Origin: Deltaproteobacteria bacterium
GTDB taxonomy: Bacteria > Desulfobacterota > Syntrophia > Syntrophales > UBA2210
Reading direction: 5' to 3'
Assembly (NCBI GenBank): GCA_019314085.1
Contig: JAFCZZ010000255.1
Span: forward strand, 1 to 6,938
Length of the DNA: 6,938 bases
This document shows positions 1-5,557 of the stretch, piece by piece. The translations under genes were made by a program, and so were the position numbers. Within the stretch, counting starts at the first letter, position 1, and the number at the start of each line of letters is the position of its first letter. Under the pieces are notes generated by a model. The model saw nothing but the letters and a program-made list of their open reading frames with translations. It had not been told where the DNA came from and made no database searches.

Positions 1-224
1 TCATCTCTGCGCTGCCTGGCATCGAGGAGGGAAATTTCCGGATATGGCCCCAGGGCAAGTTTCTTTTCCTTGTTGTCGAAACGGTATTTGAAATTCCACA
101 GTTTGCCGCCTGAAGGAGTGACCAGAAGAAACAGCCCTCCCCCGTCAAAAAGTTTGTATGGATTCTTCCGGGGTTTAGTTGTGCGAATCTTGACTTCTGA
201 AAGTGGCGTGATTCTCTTTGGCAT
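1..224 (-). CDS. P4-type tyrosine-recombinase integrase, N-terminal part (runs off left edge)
   Basis: Reading leftwards from ATG at 224-222, an open frame of 74 codons continues off the window without a stop. The protein begins MPKRITPLSEVKIRTTKPRK and contains KLFDGGGLFLLV, PSGGKLWNFKYRF and LGPYPEISLLDAR. These are the hallmarks of the N-terminal arm-DNA-binding domain (DUF4102 type) of P4-like phage and island integrases; the catalytic domain (R-H-R-Y) would lie outside the window. A strong AGGAGG sits at 240-235, 10 bases before this ATG; another ATG at 232 is out of frame and too close. The enzyme would integrate and excise an island by site-specific recombination. Its position just beyond the 3' end of ssrA, reading away from it, fits an island inserted there. 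Whether the full gene is intact cannot be judged here. The domain assignment is by recognition of the motif pattern and is quite secure. Confidence 0.88.
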   Translation of the reverse strand, partial: MPKRITPLSEVKIRTTKPRKNPYKLFDGGGLFLLVTPSGGKLWNFKYRFDNKEKKLALGPYPEISLLDARQRRD

Positions 225-242
225 AACTGCATTTCCTCCTGT

Positions 243-297
243 TTTGGGGGCTTGCAATTCTCTTTGGGGGCTTTTCATGGTTCAAAAGGGCCCCAAA
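243..297. repeat. Repeat cluster upstream of the integrase (two direct copies, one inverted)
   Basis: The 11-mer TTTGGGGGCTT occurs at 243-253 and again at 263-273, exactly 20 bases apart. A partly matching inverted copy (CCCCAAA at 291-297) lets 263-297 fold: TTTGGGG with CCCCAAA and CTTTT (271-275) with AAAAG (284-288), around an 8-base loop. It lies between int and the tmRNA 3' end, where integrase or excisionase arm-binding sites, or an int operator, would be expected. The repeats are seen directly; the function is inference. Confidence 0.5.
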
Positions 298-343
298 AGC
301 ACCGGATTTCAATGAAGCTTATAGCACCTCTTTAGACACAAGA

Positions 344-373
344 CAAGAAAAAACCCACTATTTCTAGTGGGTT
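344..373 (-). terminator. Rho-independent terminator downstream of ssrA
   Basis: On the minus strand a perfect 9-bp stem, AACCCACTA / TAGTGGGTT, closes a GAAA tetraloop and runs into TTTTTTCTT. It begins about 34 bases beyond the tmRNA CCA end, so it would end ssrA transcription before the integrase gene. If the island joins at the tmRNA 3' end, this terminator lies on the island side. Confidence 0.88.
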
Positions 374-406
374 CCGTACTTCTTTGGACTGTATGGGATT
401 ACCAAA

Positions 407-430
407 TGGTGGAGGCGGCGGGAGTCGAAC
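407..430. other. Putative island attachment site (att core) in the ssrA 3' end
   Basis: The last bases of ssrA (T-arm end, acceptor strand and CCA) lie next to a P4-type integrase gene. Many integrases of this family recombine into tRNA or tmRNA 3' ends and restore the RNA gene with their own att copy. The extent given is approximate, because only one att copy is in the window. The second copy would be expected to the left, at the far end of the island. Confidence 0.5.
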
Positions 431-636
431 CCGCGTCCGAAAATATTCCACTGCAGTGTCTACGCGCATAGCCTTTGATTTCGATTCGTGCCTGAAAACT
501 CCCAAAGGCAGGATTGATCAGACACTATCCTGATTAGTTCTCGCCTCACTCCCTCCAGGATAAAGAAGATCGGCCAGTCCGCCTATATGACGCCCTCATC
601 CGACCCGGCAGACATGGTCGGGAGACCGGTAGCCGT

Positions 637-669
637 CTAAGCGGCTACAGCGTAATCGTAGTTGTCTGC
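637..669 (-). other. tmRNA proteolysis-tag reading frame, ADNYDYAVAA
   Basis: Starting at the GCA resume codon (669-667) the frame reads A-D-N-Y-D-Y-A-V-A-A and stops at TAG (639-637). With the alanine carried by tmRNA itself, the tag added is AADNYDYAVAA. The hydrophobic end AVAA is a typical ClpXP-type degron; the DYAVAA ending resembles tags of deltaproteobacteria as far as I recall. Confidence 0.93.
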
Positions 670-773
670 GATTATGTTTTCCTACCTGTTTAACGAGGCC
701 ACGCGGCTACAGCTTCACCTATCCCCGTCGAAACCGTGACGCCCCCATATGAAAGATCATTAATTGTGCTCTT

Positions 774-802
774 ACTATAGACACCTTTGCCGCCCAAGTC
801 AA
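774..802 (-). promoter_or_regulatory. sigma70 promoter of ssrA
   Basis: On the minus strand TTGACT (802-797) and TATAGT (779-774) are separated by exactly 17 bases, close to consensus. Transcription would start near 767, giving a leader of about 20 nt before the mature 5' end at 746, to be removed by RNase P. The -35 box lies only 17 bases past the smpB stop codon, so ssrA can be transcribed independently of smpB. Confidence 0.85.
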
Positions 803-819
803 GGAGGCTCGGAGACCCG

Positions 820-1299
820 CTACCAGCCCTTGCCGCGTGAGCTCATATCCCTCTGCGCATCGCGCATATCGTCTCTGTGTCTGATATCCTGTCTTTTGTC
901 ATACAGCTTCTTGCCCTTTCCGATCCCGATCTCCAGCTTCACCCTTCCGTTCTTGAAATACATCTTCAGGGGCACGAGTGTCAGTCCTTTCTCGTTTGCC
1001 TTCCCGTAGAGCTTCTTTATCTCTCGTTTGTGCAGGAGCAGCTTGCGAACCCTCAGCACACTGTGATTGGTGCGGTTCCCGTGGGAATAGGGGCTGATGT
1101 GCATATCATAGACAAACACCTCCCCGTTTTGTACCTGGGCGTAGCTGTCCTTCATATTCCCCCTGCCTTCCCGAAGGGCCTTCACCTCGGTCCCGGCAAG
1201 GACAATCCCCGCCTCATAGGTGTCTTCTATGAAGTAGTTGCGCCGTGCCAGCTTGTTCTGGCATATGATTTTCTCAGCAGGTCTATCCTTTTTTGCCAT
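820..1299 (-). CDS. smpB: SsrA-binding protein SmpB
   Basis: SmpB binds the tRNA-like domain of tmRNA and brings it into the empty A site of stalled ribosomes, standing in for the missing anticodon arm. The 159-residue protein matches the family along its length: [30 protein letters not shown], then [20 protein letters not shown], the [21 protein letters not shown] block and [20 protein letters not shown]. It ends in a basic tail of about 25 residues ([20 protein letters not shown] onward) that reaches down the mRNA channel. Two ATGs lie back to back; the second (1299) is chosen because AAGGG at 1310-1306 is 6 bases from it and only 3 from the first (1302). It starts 12 bases after the upstream thiolase gene, probably in one operon, and is followed by ssrA, a common pairing. 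Confidence 0.96.
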   Translation of the reverse strand: MAKKDRPAEKIICQNKLARRNYFIEDTYEAGIVLAGTEVKALREGRGNMKDSYAQVQNGEVFVYDMHISPYSHGNRTNHSVLRVRKLLLHKREIKKLYGKANEKGLTLVPLKMYFKNGRVKLEIGIGKGKKLYDKRQDIRHRDDMRDAQRDMSSRGKGW

Positions 1300-1311
1300 C
1301 ATGAACCCTTA

Positions 1312-2091
1312 TCATTCAGCGGACATTTCACAGAGGGTGTCATCCTCCACGGATCGTCCCGGAAGATAGTCCATCTTCACATGGCTCATCGCCTTGAAGA
1401 TGTTTTCACGCACGTCCGTATTGTCCCTCTCCATGCCATCGAGAAGCCTCTTGATATACATCCTCCGCGAGGTATCACTGGTGGGACACCTGTTTTCTAA
1501 CACGGGCAGATTTCTTTCCCTCGCGTACTTCTTGATCAAGGGTTCCCGGACGTACGCAAAGGGGCGAACCAGGTGAAACTTCCCCCCGAATACCGACTGG
1601 TCCGGCATCATCGTGCTGATCTCCCGGCCGTAGAAGATGTTGATCAAAAGTGTCTCTATGATATCGTCCTTGTGGTGAGCGAAGGCTATCTTATTGCACC
1701 CGTTTTCATTGGCTATCTCAAAAATCCTCTTCCTCCTCATCCTCGAGCAGAGAAAGCAGGGGTTCTTTTTGTTGTAATCGCTGTGCGCCAGGGGACCGAT
1801 ATCGGTTTTTTCCATGATATAGTCGTACCCGTTCTCCTTGAGGTGTCTTTCCAGCGTTGCGTACCCTCGGTATTCTTTATCAAAGCCCATATCTATATTG
1901 ACCGCCAGGATTGAAAATCGAGGGAGAAAGACCATGGGTGTATTGAGAAGGTCGAGGAGTACAAGGCTATCCACCCCGCCGGAGACACCGACAAGCAGGC
2001 GGTCACCCTCTTTGATCATACCATAATCAACAGCGGCCTTTTCGAGCCACTTTTTGAGATGCAGGTACAGCTTCGAGCGCTTCTCTTTCAA
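1312..2091 (-). CDS. ttcA: TtcA-family tRNA 2-thiocytidine synthetase
   Basis: Members of this family adenylate the target base with ATP and replace oxygen by sulfur; TtcA makes 2-thiocytidine at tRNA position 32, using an oxygen-sensitive [4Fe-4S] cluster. The 259-residue protein has the PP-loop ATP motif SGGVDS (residues 37-42), the CFLCSRMRR pair of cysteines (112 and 115) and a third cysteine in ENRCPTS (202), the TtcA cluster ligands. Also typical are AFAHHKDDIIETLLIN and the N-terminal helix LKKWLEKA. No ATG fits the N-terminus. I chose TTG at 2091 because GAGGGG (2106-2101) is 9 bases upstream; the frame stays open to another TTG at 2115, which has AAAGG directly abutting it and adds 8 residues. 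It precedes smpB by 12 bases. The family is secure; the exact base modified is not, since related TtuA/TilS-like enzymes share the fold. Confidence 0.85.
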   Translation of the reverse strand: MKEKRSKLYLHLKKWLEKAAVDYGMIKEGDRLLVGVSGGVDSLVLLDLLNTPMVFLPRFSILAVNIDMGFDKEYRGYATLERHLKENGYDYIMEKTDIGPLAHSDYNKKNPCFLCSRMRRKRIFEIANENGCNKIAFAHHKDDIIETLLINIFYGREISTMMPDQSVFGGKFHLVRPFAYVREPLIKKYARERNLPVLENRCPTSDTSRRMYIKRLLDGMERDNTDVRENIFKAMSHVKMDYLPGRSVEDDTLCEMSAE

Positions 2092-2250
2092 CAGAATTTT
2101 CCCCTCTTGAAACAACCTTTACCGGCAGGTAACAACCGATCCAAAATATGTAGCACACTATCATGAAAATGGAATCACGCCAAACCTGAAATATTTTATA
2201 AGGGCTACAGGGTTGGATTAACAGCAAAAAATAAAAATAACAATTTTTTC

Positions 2251-2280
2251 TTGACAACTACCGCTTCTTAAATCTAAGAT
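2251..2280 (+). promoter_or_regulatory. sigma70 promoter of the V/A-ATPase operon
   Basis: A perfect TTGACA (2251-2256) and TAAGAT (2275-2280) are 18 bases apart, preceded by an A/T-rich stretch (2225-2250) that could act as an UP element. Transcription would start near 2287, giving a leader of about 175 nt before the chosen start of subunit I at 2463. Confidence 0.65.
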
Positions 2281-2361
2281 GCGCGAAACGAGTTTCTTCC
2301 AAAATTTTATAAATAGTATTTGCCCGGTATATTCTCAAAAGGGGGACCCACGTTGCTATGC

Positions 2362-2399
2362 CCTAAAATCATCTCTCAAGAATCTCGAAATCTTTTAGG
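2362..2399 (+). repeat. Inverted repeat in the ATPase operon leader
   Basis: CCTAAAA (2362-2368) and TTTTAGG (2393-2399) form a perfect 7-bp inverted repeat around a 24-base spacer, within the untranslated leader. It is not a terminator, because no T-run follows. It may be an RNA hairpin or a protein-binding site; a chance repeat in AT-rich DNA is quite possible. Confidence 0.3.
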
Positions 2400-2462
2400 C
2401 AGTTGGATCTATCAGAGTATGTTTTACTCAGTCAGCAATTCTTTTTGAACGAGGGGCACCGG

Positions 2463-3311
2463 ATGATTCCACTACTTATAAACACACCTGAGACAATGTT
2501 CAAGATCAGGGTGGTCACCGCAACACCTGAGACAATGTTCAAGATCAGGGTGGTCACCGCAAAAGACGCCTCCGAAGAAACTCTGGAGCGTTTGCAGGCA
2601 ATAGGCGTCCTCCATATAGAAGAACCCCAGGAATTAGATCCCGCCGATATAACAGCAATAGAGGAAAAAAGAAATCTCATACGGAGAATATCCGTCAACA
2701 TCAACGATATTCTATCGCATGTAAGGGGAGAGCACCGGATACTCATACCGGAAGACGCACCCCCTCAAGCCCTCGACACAATTTTGCATCGGACCGACAG
2801 GCTCCGTGAAAGGTGCAACCGCCTTCGTGAGGAGGCGACAAAGCTGGAAACCGATATCTCCAATATGGAGGGACTGGGCAGATACCTGGATATCCTGGCA
2901 CAGGAGATAAATCTCCCCCTGAAAGACCTGAATTATTCCGGGAGCTACGTGTCGGCCAAGGTATTCGTATTCCCGGTGGAGACCGCCAGGACATTCCTGG
3001 AAAAGGCCGGCCGGCATATCCTTCAGCATGTCACCGCCTCCTCAACAGAGGAAACGGTGCTCTATGCCATCGCCAGAACCACCAGTCAGAATGCGGTGGA
3101 GGCCCTGGCGCGCGACCTGGGAGCTCTGCCGCTTGAGATACCCGATGAAGAATTAACCTTGGGGGACTTTAGCGCGAAGAAGGAGGATATCGTCGGGAGA
3201 AAGGAGGAGGAGATCGAAGAGGTAGAGAGGGAAATAGGAAGGCAGTCTCCCGGGAAGATGAGATGCTGTCCGCTATCGAGCATATGTCAGAAACCCACTA
3301 TGTCTCACTGA
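2463..3311 (+). CDS. ntpI: V/A-type ATPase subunit I, N-terminal cytoplasmic part (frame broken near 3250)
   Basis: Subunit I (the a subunit of vacuolar ATPases) links the peripheral stalks to the membrane motor and forms the ion half-channels. This 282-residue frame has the usual first strand and helix, MFKIRVVTAKDASEETLERL followed by GVLHIEEP, then two predicted coiled-coil stretches (about residues 103-145 and 236-263) that form the cytoplasmic arm. ATG 2463 is preferred since GAGGGG (2451-2456) is 6 bases before it. Homologues normally begin at the internal MFKIRVV, which here occurs twice because of a 39-bp duplication; an in-frame TTG at 2403 lacks a good ribosome site. After about residue 263 the frame leaves homology: the last ~20 residues (SPGKMRCCPLSSI onward) are not subunit I, and the true continuation is in another frame. 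As it stands the protein would lack all membrane segments. Confidence 0.85.
   Translation: MIPLLINTPETMFKIRVVTATPETMFKIRVVTAKDASEETLERLQAIGVLHIEEPQELDPADITAIEEKRNLIRRISVNINDILSHVRGEHRILIPEDAPPQALDTILHRTDRLRERCNRLREEATKLETDISNMEGLGRYLDILAQEINLPLKDLNYSGSYVSAKVFVFPVETARTFLEKAGRHILQHVTASSTEETVLYAIARTTSQNAVEALARDLGALPLEIPDEELTLGDFSAKKEDIVGRKEEEIEEVEREIGRQSPGKMRCCPLSSICQKPTMSH
2484..2562 (+). repeat. Perfect 39-bp tandem duplication at the start of ntpI
   Basis: The unit at 2484-2522 is repeated exactly at 2523-2561, with one further matching base. It is 13 codons long and in frame, so the protein reads TPETMFKIRVVTA twice before KDASEE. Each copy carries an ATG (2496 and 2535) that could be the family's normal start codon. 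The lack of any mismatch implies a recent event, or an assembly artefact. Confidence 0.97.
3230..3262 (+). other. Frameshift junction inside the subunit I gene
   Basis: Up to EVEREIGRQ (ending about 3245) the upstream frame matches a subunit I coiled coil; from SREDEMLSAIEHMSETHYVS (beginning at 3248) the match continues in a different frame. Restoring one protein needs one extra base (or two fewer). The likeliest spot is the CCCGGG run at 3249-3254: one more C or G there would give RQSPREDEMLSAI. No slippery heptamer of the X-XXY-YYZ type lies in the right phase; GGGAAAT at 3229-3235 is out of phase. Confidence 0.8.
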
Positions 3312-4462
3312 TTGAAGGCTGGGCGCCCCAGAGTAAAACCGATTTTATCGTATCAGAGATACACAAATCGCTCGACAATGCATTTGTCGACTCACGCCAG
3401 CCGGTGGCCTCTGACGAACCTCCGACACGACTACAGAACCCGCGCGCCATCAGGCCGTTTGAGGTGATCGTCAGCCTCTTCAGCCTGCCGAAGTACGGCG
3501 GGTGGGACCCGACACCGAGTGTGGCCTACTTCTTTGCCTTCTTTTTCGGTCTCATGCTCTGTGACGTTGTCTACGCGGCGGGGCTACTGATTCTCGCCCG
3601 GTTCGTCCTTGACAAACTCGTCGACGACCCCTCTACCGAGGGGGTCGATCTGTTCCGCAAGGTGTTGTACATCAGCGGAGGGGTCGCCTTCGTCTTCGGC
3701 GTTCTTTCAGGAACGTATCTGGGAGATTTTCTGTTTATGTTTTTCGGGATCAGCCTAGAGTCAATCGCCCTGGTAAAGTGGGTACAGGCAAAACTTTCAG
3801 ACCCCATATCCTTTATCAATCTTTCGCTGATAATCGGTCTTATACATGTGAATATCGCTCACACCCTCGGCCTCGTAAAGGGGATACAGGAGGGAGACCG
3901 GGGGATGATTGTCAGCAAGGCAGGCCTGTTCCTTGTGGAGGCGTTCGGCATCCCTTACATCTTCAAGGCCATGCTGGGCATTGAACTCCTCCCGCTGCCC
4001 CCCTGGGTATACGGCATGCTCGCCTATCCTATGACCGCAGGGCTGATCCTCATCGTGGTCGGCGCATTTATGCAGATGGGGGGCTTGGGAAGTGTGTTCT
4101 GGATTTTCGATCTTACCGGTATACTGGGTGACATCATGTCATATTCCAGACTCGCCGGGGTCGGGCTGGCCACCTTTTATCTCGCGTCCTCCTTCAATCT
4201 GCTCTCCAACTGGGTCTCATCCACGGTATCGTCCGTTATTCCCGGCATGCTGGGGGCCATTCTGGCATTTGCCATAGGGATGGTCATGCTGCTGATCTTC
4301 CATGTGTTCAACCTGTTTCTCAGCAGTCTTGCCGCTTTTATACATTCTCTCAGGCTCTGCTTTGTGGAATTTCTGTTGAAGTTTTATGAGGGGGGCGGGA
4401 AAGAATATAATCCGTTTCATCTGAGCGTAAGAAGAGAAACAATAGTAGGTAAAAAATTCTAG
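3263..4462 (+). CDS. ntpI: V/A-type ATPase subunit I, C-terminal membrane part
   Basis: This 399-residue frame carries the remainder of subunit I. It starts with the end of the cytoplasmic lobe (YVSLIEGWAP, residues 13-22; compare the family's EGWVP) and continues with about seven or eight hydrophobic segments: FFAFFFGLMLCDVVYAAGLL, the SGGVAFVFGVLSGTYLGD loop region, INLSLIIGLIHVNIAHTLGL, and so on. Two family arginines are in place: R296 in SYSRLAGVGLA, matching the essential channel arginine opposite the rotor glutamate, and R364 in HSLRLCFVEF, followed by KFYEGGGKEYNPF. ATG 3263 is the first ATG in this frame, with GGGAAG (3252-3257) 5 bases upstream, so separate translation is conceivable; it overlaps the upstream frame by 49 bases. 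Joined, the two parts give about 660 residues, the normal length. The break is inside the cytoplasmic arm, not at a domain border, so it looks like a mutation or sequencing error and not a natural split. Confidence 0.87.
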   Translation: MLSAIEHMSETHYVSLIEGWAPQSKTDFIVSEIHKSLDNAFVDSRQPVASDEPPTRLQNPRAIRPFEVIVSLFSLPKYGGWDPTPSVAYFFAFFFGLMLCDVVYAAGLLILARFVLDKLVDDPSTEGVDLFRKVLYISGGVAFVFGVLSGTYLGDFLFMFFGISLESIALVKWVQAKLSDPISFINLSLIIGLIHVNIAHTLGLVKGIQEGDRGMIVSKAGLFLVEAFGIPYIFKAMLGIELLPLPPWVYGMLAYPMTAGLILIVVGAFMQMGGLGSVFWIFDLTGILGDIMSYSRLAGVGLATFYLASSFNLLSNWVSSTVSSVIPGMLGAILAFAIGMVMLLIFHVFNLFLSSLAAFIHSLRLCFVEFLLKFYEGGGKEYNPFHLSVRRETIVGKKF

Positions 4463-4476
4463 AGAGAGGTGAAGAA

Positions 4477-4947
4477 ATGACATTGATTCAAGCCTTGGCT
4501 ACATTTGGTGGTGCTATGGCGCTCGCGGGGGGTCTTGCAGGATCAGCTATAGGAATTGCCAATGCCGCCTCTTCCGGGGTGGCCACCCTGTCCGAGGAAC
4601 CGGGACAGTTGAGAAACGTGATCGTCTTGGCATCCCTTCCCATGACACAGAGTTTCTACGGTCTTATCATCCTGATTATAATCCTCACGGTGGTCCTGCC
4701 GAAGATCGCTGTCGCCGGCGCCGGCGCGGGGATTATGGTGCTGGGGATCGGCATTATGGCCGGATTCGCCGAGCTCTTCTCCGCGATATTTCAGGGATCG
4801 GTTTGCGCCTCGGGTATAGCGCTCCTTCCGAAGACAAAGGGGCGTATACTGACGGCTTCGATGATGCTCGCCGTCTTTGTGGAACTGATAGGCGTGCTCG
4901 GCCTGGTCTTTACCATCATGGCACTCAGTATACTCAAGCTGATGTAA
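4477..4947 (+). CDS. ntpK: V/A-type ATPase subunit K, duplicated rotor proteolipid
   Basis: Copies of this protein form the membrane rotor ring that carries ions past subunit I. It has 156 residues and four hydrophobic helices in two hairpins, the 16-kDa double-hairpin type. The ion-carrying glutamate is only in the second hairpin (E136, in AVFVELIGVLGLVF). The first hairpin has LPMTQSFYG instead (L54, T57, Q58), and helix 3 has AIFQGSV (Q106). These positions align by eye with the five Na+ ligands of Enterococcus hirae NtpK (L61, T64, Q65, Q110, E139), so a Na+-binding ring is predicted. AGAGAGGTGA at 4463-4472 gives a strong ribosome site for ATG 4477, fitting the high number of K copies needed. 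It begins 14 bases after ntpI. Confidence 0.95.
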   Translation: MTLIQALATFGGAMALAGGLAGSAIGIANAASSGVATLSEEPGQLRNVIVLASLPMTQSFYGLIILIIILTVVLPKIAVAGAGAGIMVLGIGIMAGFAELFSAIFQGSVCASGIALLPKTKGRILTASMMLAVFVELIGVLGLVFTIMALSILKLM

Positions 4948-4960
4948 GAGGGTGAACAGT

Positions 4961-5557
4961 ATGGAAACCGACAAGATAAGAGCGGCTATCCTCGATAAGG
5001 CGCACAAAGAGGCGGGAGAAATCGTGACCAACGCCAAGGCGAAGGCTAAAGACCTGATGGCACAGGCGAAGGAGCAGAAGAAAAAGCGCTTCGAAGAGGA
5101 GAAAAAACGTATCATATCGGAGGCACAGCGTGAGGCATCGAGGATACTGGCACAATCCTCTCTCAAGGCGCGGCAGGAGATACTGAAGGAGCAAGACGCC
5201 GTCATCAATGAGATCATAGCGAAGACGAAGGAAGATCTGGCCAAGAAAGCAACCGAAGAGAAGGCGTTTGCCACCCTCATCAGGGAGGCGATCGAGGCCT
5301 TTGAATCGGAAGAAAAACTCAAGATCCTCGTATCCCCGAGAGATGTCGCCATCGCCCGTAAGGTCGTCGAAGGAGATGGCGATCTGAAAGAACAGATAGC
5401 CGAGGTCGGCGAACGCGATTGTCTGGGGGGTGTTATAGCAGAATCGATGGACGGTATGGTGAGCATTGACAACACGTTTGATGTGAGACTGGGGATGCTG
5501 ACGCCAAAGATCATGCCCGAACTGGGCAGCAAACTTTTCGGAGAGACCAAACAGTGA
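4961..5557 (+). CDS. ntpE: V/A-type ATPase subunit E, peripheral stalk
   Basis: Subunit E forms the outer stalk that holds the catalytic head still against the rotor, normally as a coiled-coil dimer with subunit G/H. The 198-residue protein starts with about 105 residues of charged Ala/Lys/Glu-rich coiled coil (DKAHKEAGEIVTNAKAKAKD, then EEEKKRIISEAQREASRIL). It ends in the globular head-binding domain with GGVIAESMDGMVSIDNTFDV, the family's best-conserved block. ATG 4961 is chosen because GAGGG (4948-4952) is 8 bases before it; a GTG at 4952 overlaps that ribosome site. Thirteen bases separate it from ntpK, and its TGA overlaps the next start by 4 bases. Its usual G/H partner is not encoded in the visible part of the operon. 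Confidence 0.94.
   Translation: METDKIRAAILDKAHKEAGEIVTNAKAKAKDLMAQAKEQKKKRFEEEKKRIISEAQREASRILAQSSLKARQEILKEQDAVINEIIAKTKEDLAKKATEEKAFATLIREAIEAFESEEKLKILVSPRDVAIARKVVEGDGDLKEQIAEVGERDCLGGVIAESMDGMVSIDNTFDVRLGMLTPKIMPELGSKLFGETKQ

Larger units (their letters stand above)
407..746 (-). ncRNA. ssrA: tmRNA (transfer-messenger RNA)
   Basis: This 340-nt RNA acts both as an alanine tRNA and as a short mRNA. With SmpB it frees ribosomes stalled on broken messages and tags the unfinished protein for proteolysis. The 5' end reads GGGGGCGTCACGGTTTCGAC and the 3' end finishes with GGGTTCGACTCCCG (T arm) and CGCCTCCACCA. The 7-bp acceptor stem pairs fully, with one G-U, and CCA is encoded. A resume codon follows the first pseudoknot region, and the tag stop codon sits in the loop of a 7-bp hairpin (CGGCTAC 642-648 with GTAGCCG 629-635), as in typical tmRNAs. 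Ends were set by acceptor-stem pairing. It lies downstream of smpB with its own promoter and terminator, and its 3' end is a likely integration site. Confidence 0.97.
2092..2462. other. Divergent intergenic region between ttcA and the ATPase operon
   Basis: This AT-rich stretch of about 370 bases separates the minus-strand ttcA-smpB-ssrA cluster from the plus-strand ATPase genes. It contains the plus-strand promoter at 2251-2280 and a leader inverted repeat at 2362-2399. I found no convincing minus-strand promoter for ttcA, only weak TATAAA- or TACATATT-like boxes around 2140-2200. No coding frame in it looks real. No small G/H stalk-subunit gene is present here, although in Enterococcus such a gene (ntpF) precedes ntpI. 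Confidence 0.6.

Noticed and set aside
70..315. 81-codon plus-strand frame over the integrase start
   Set aside because: The opposite strand gives a clear integrase N-terminus with a strong ribosome site; this frame has no recognisable motif.
877..1500. 207-codon plus-strand frame opposite smpB and the end of ttcA
   Set aside because: It is the antisense shadow of two secure genes, crosses their junction and has no recognisable domain.
2027..2257. 76-codon minus-strand frame upstream of ttcA
   Set aside because: It overlaps the ttcA N-terminus in another frame, has no good ribosome site and looks like translated AT-rich intergenic DNA.
2403..2462. Upstream TTG start adding 20 residues to subunit I
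   Set aside because: The extra residues match nothing in the family and only a weak TAGG lies before the TTG, whereas ATG 2463 has GAGGGG at good spacing.
3229..3235. GGGAAAT as a possible -1 slippery site for subunit I
   Set aside because: In the reading frame the codons are AGG GAA ATA, so the heptamer is not in the phase needed for simultaneous slippage, and no clear downstream stem or pseudoknot is apparent by eye.
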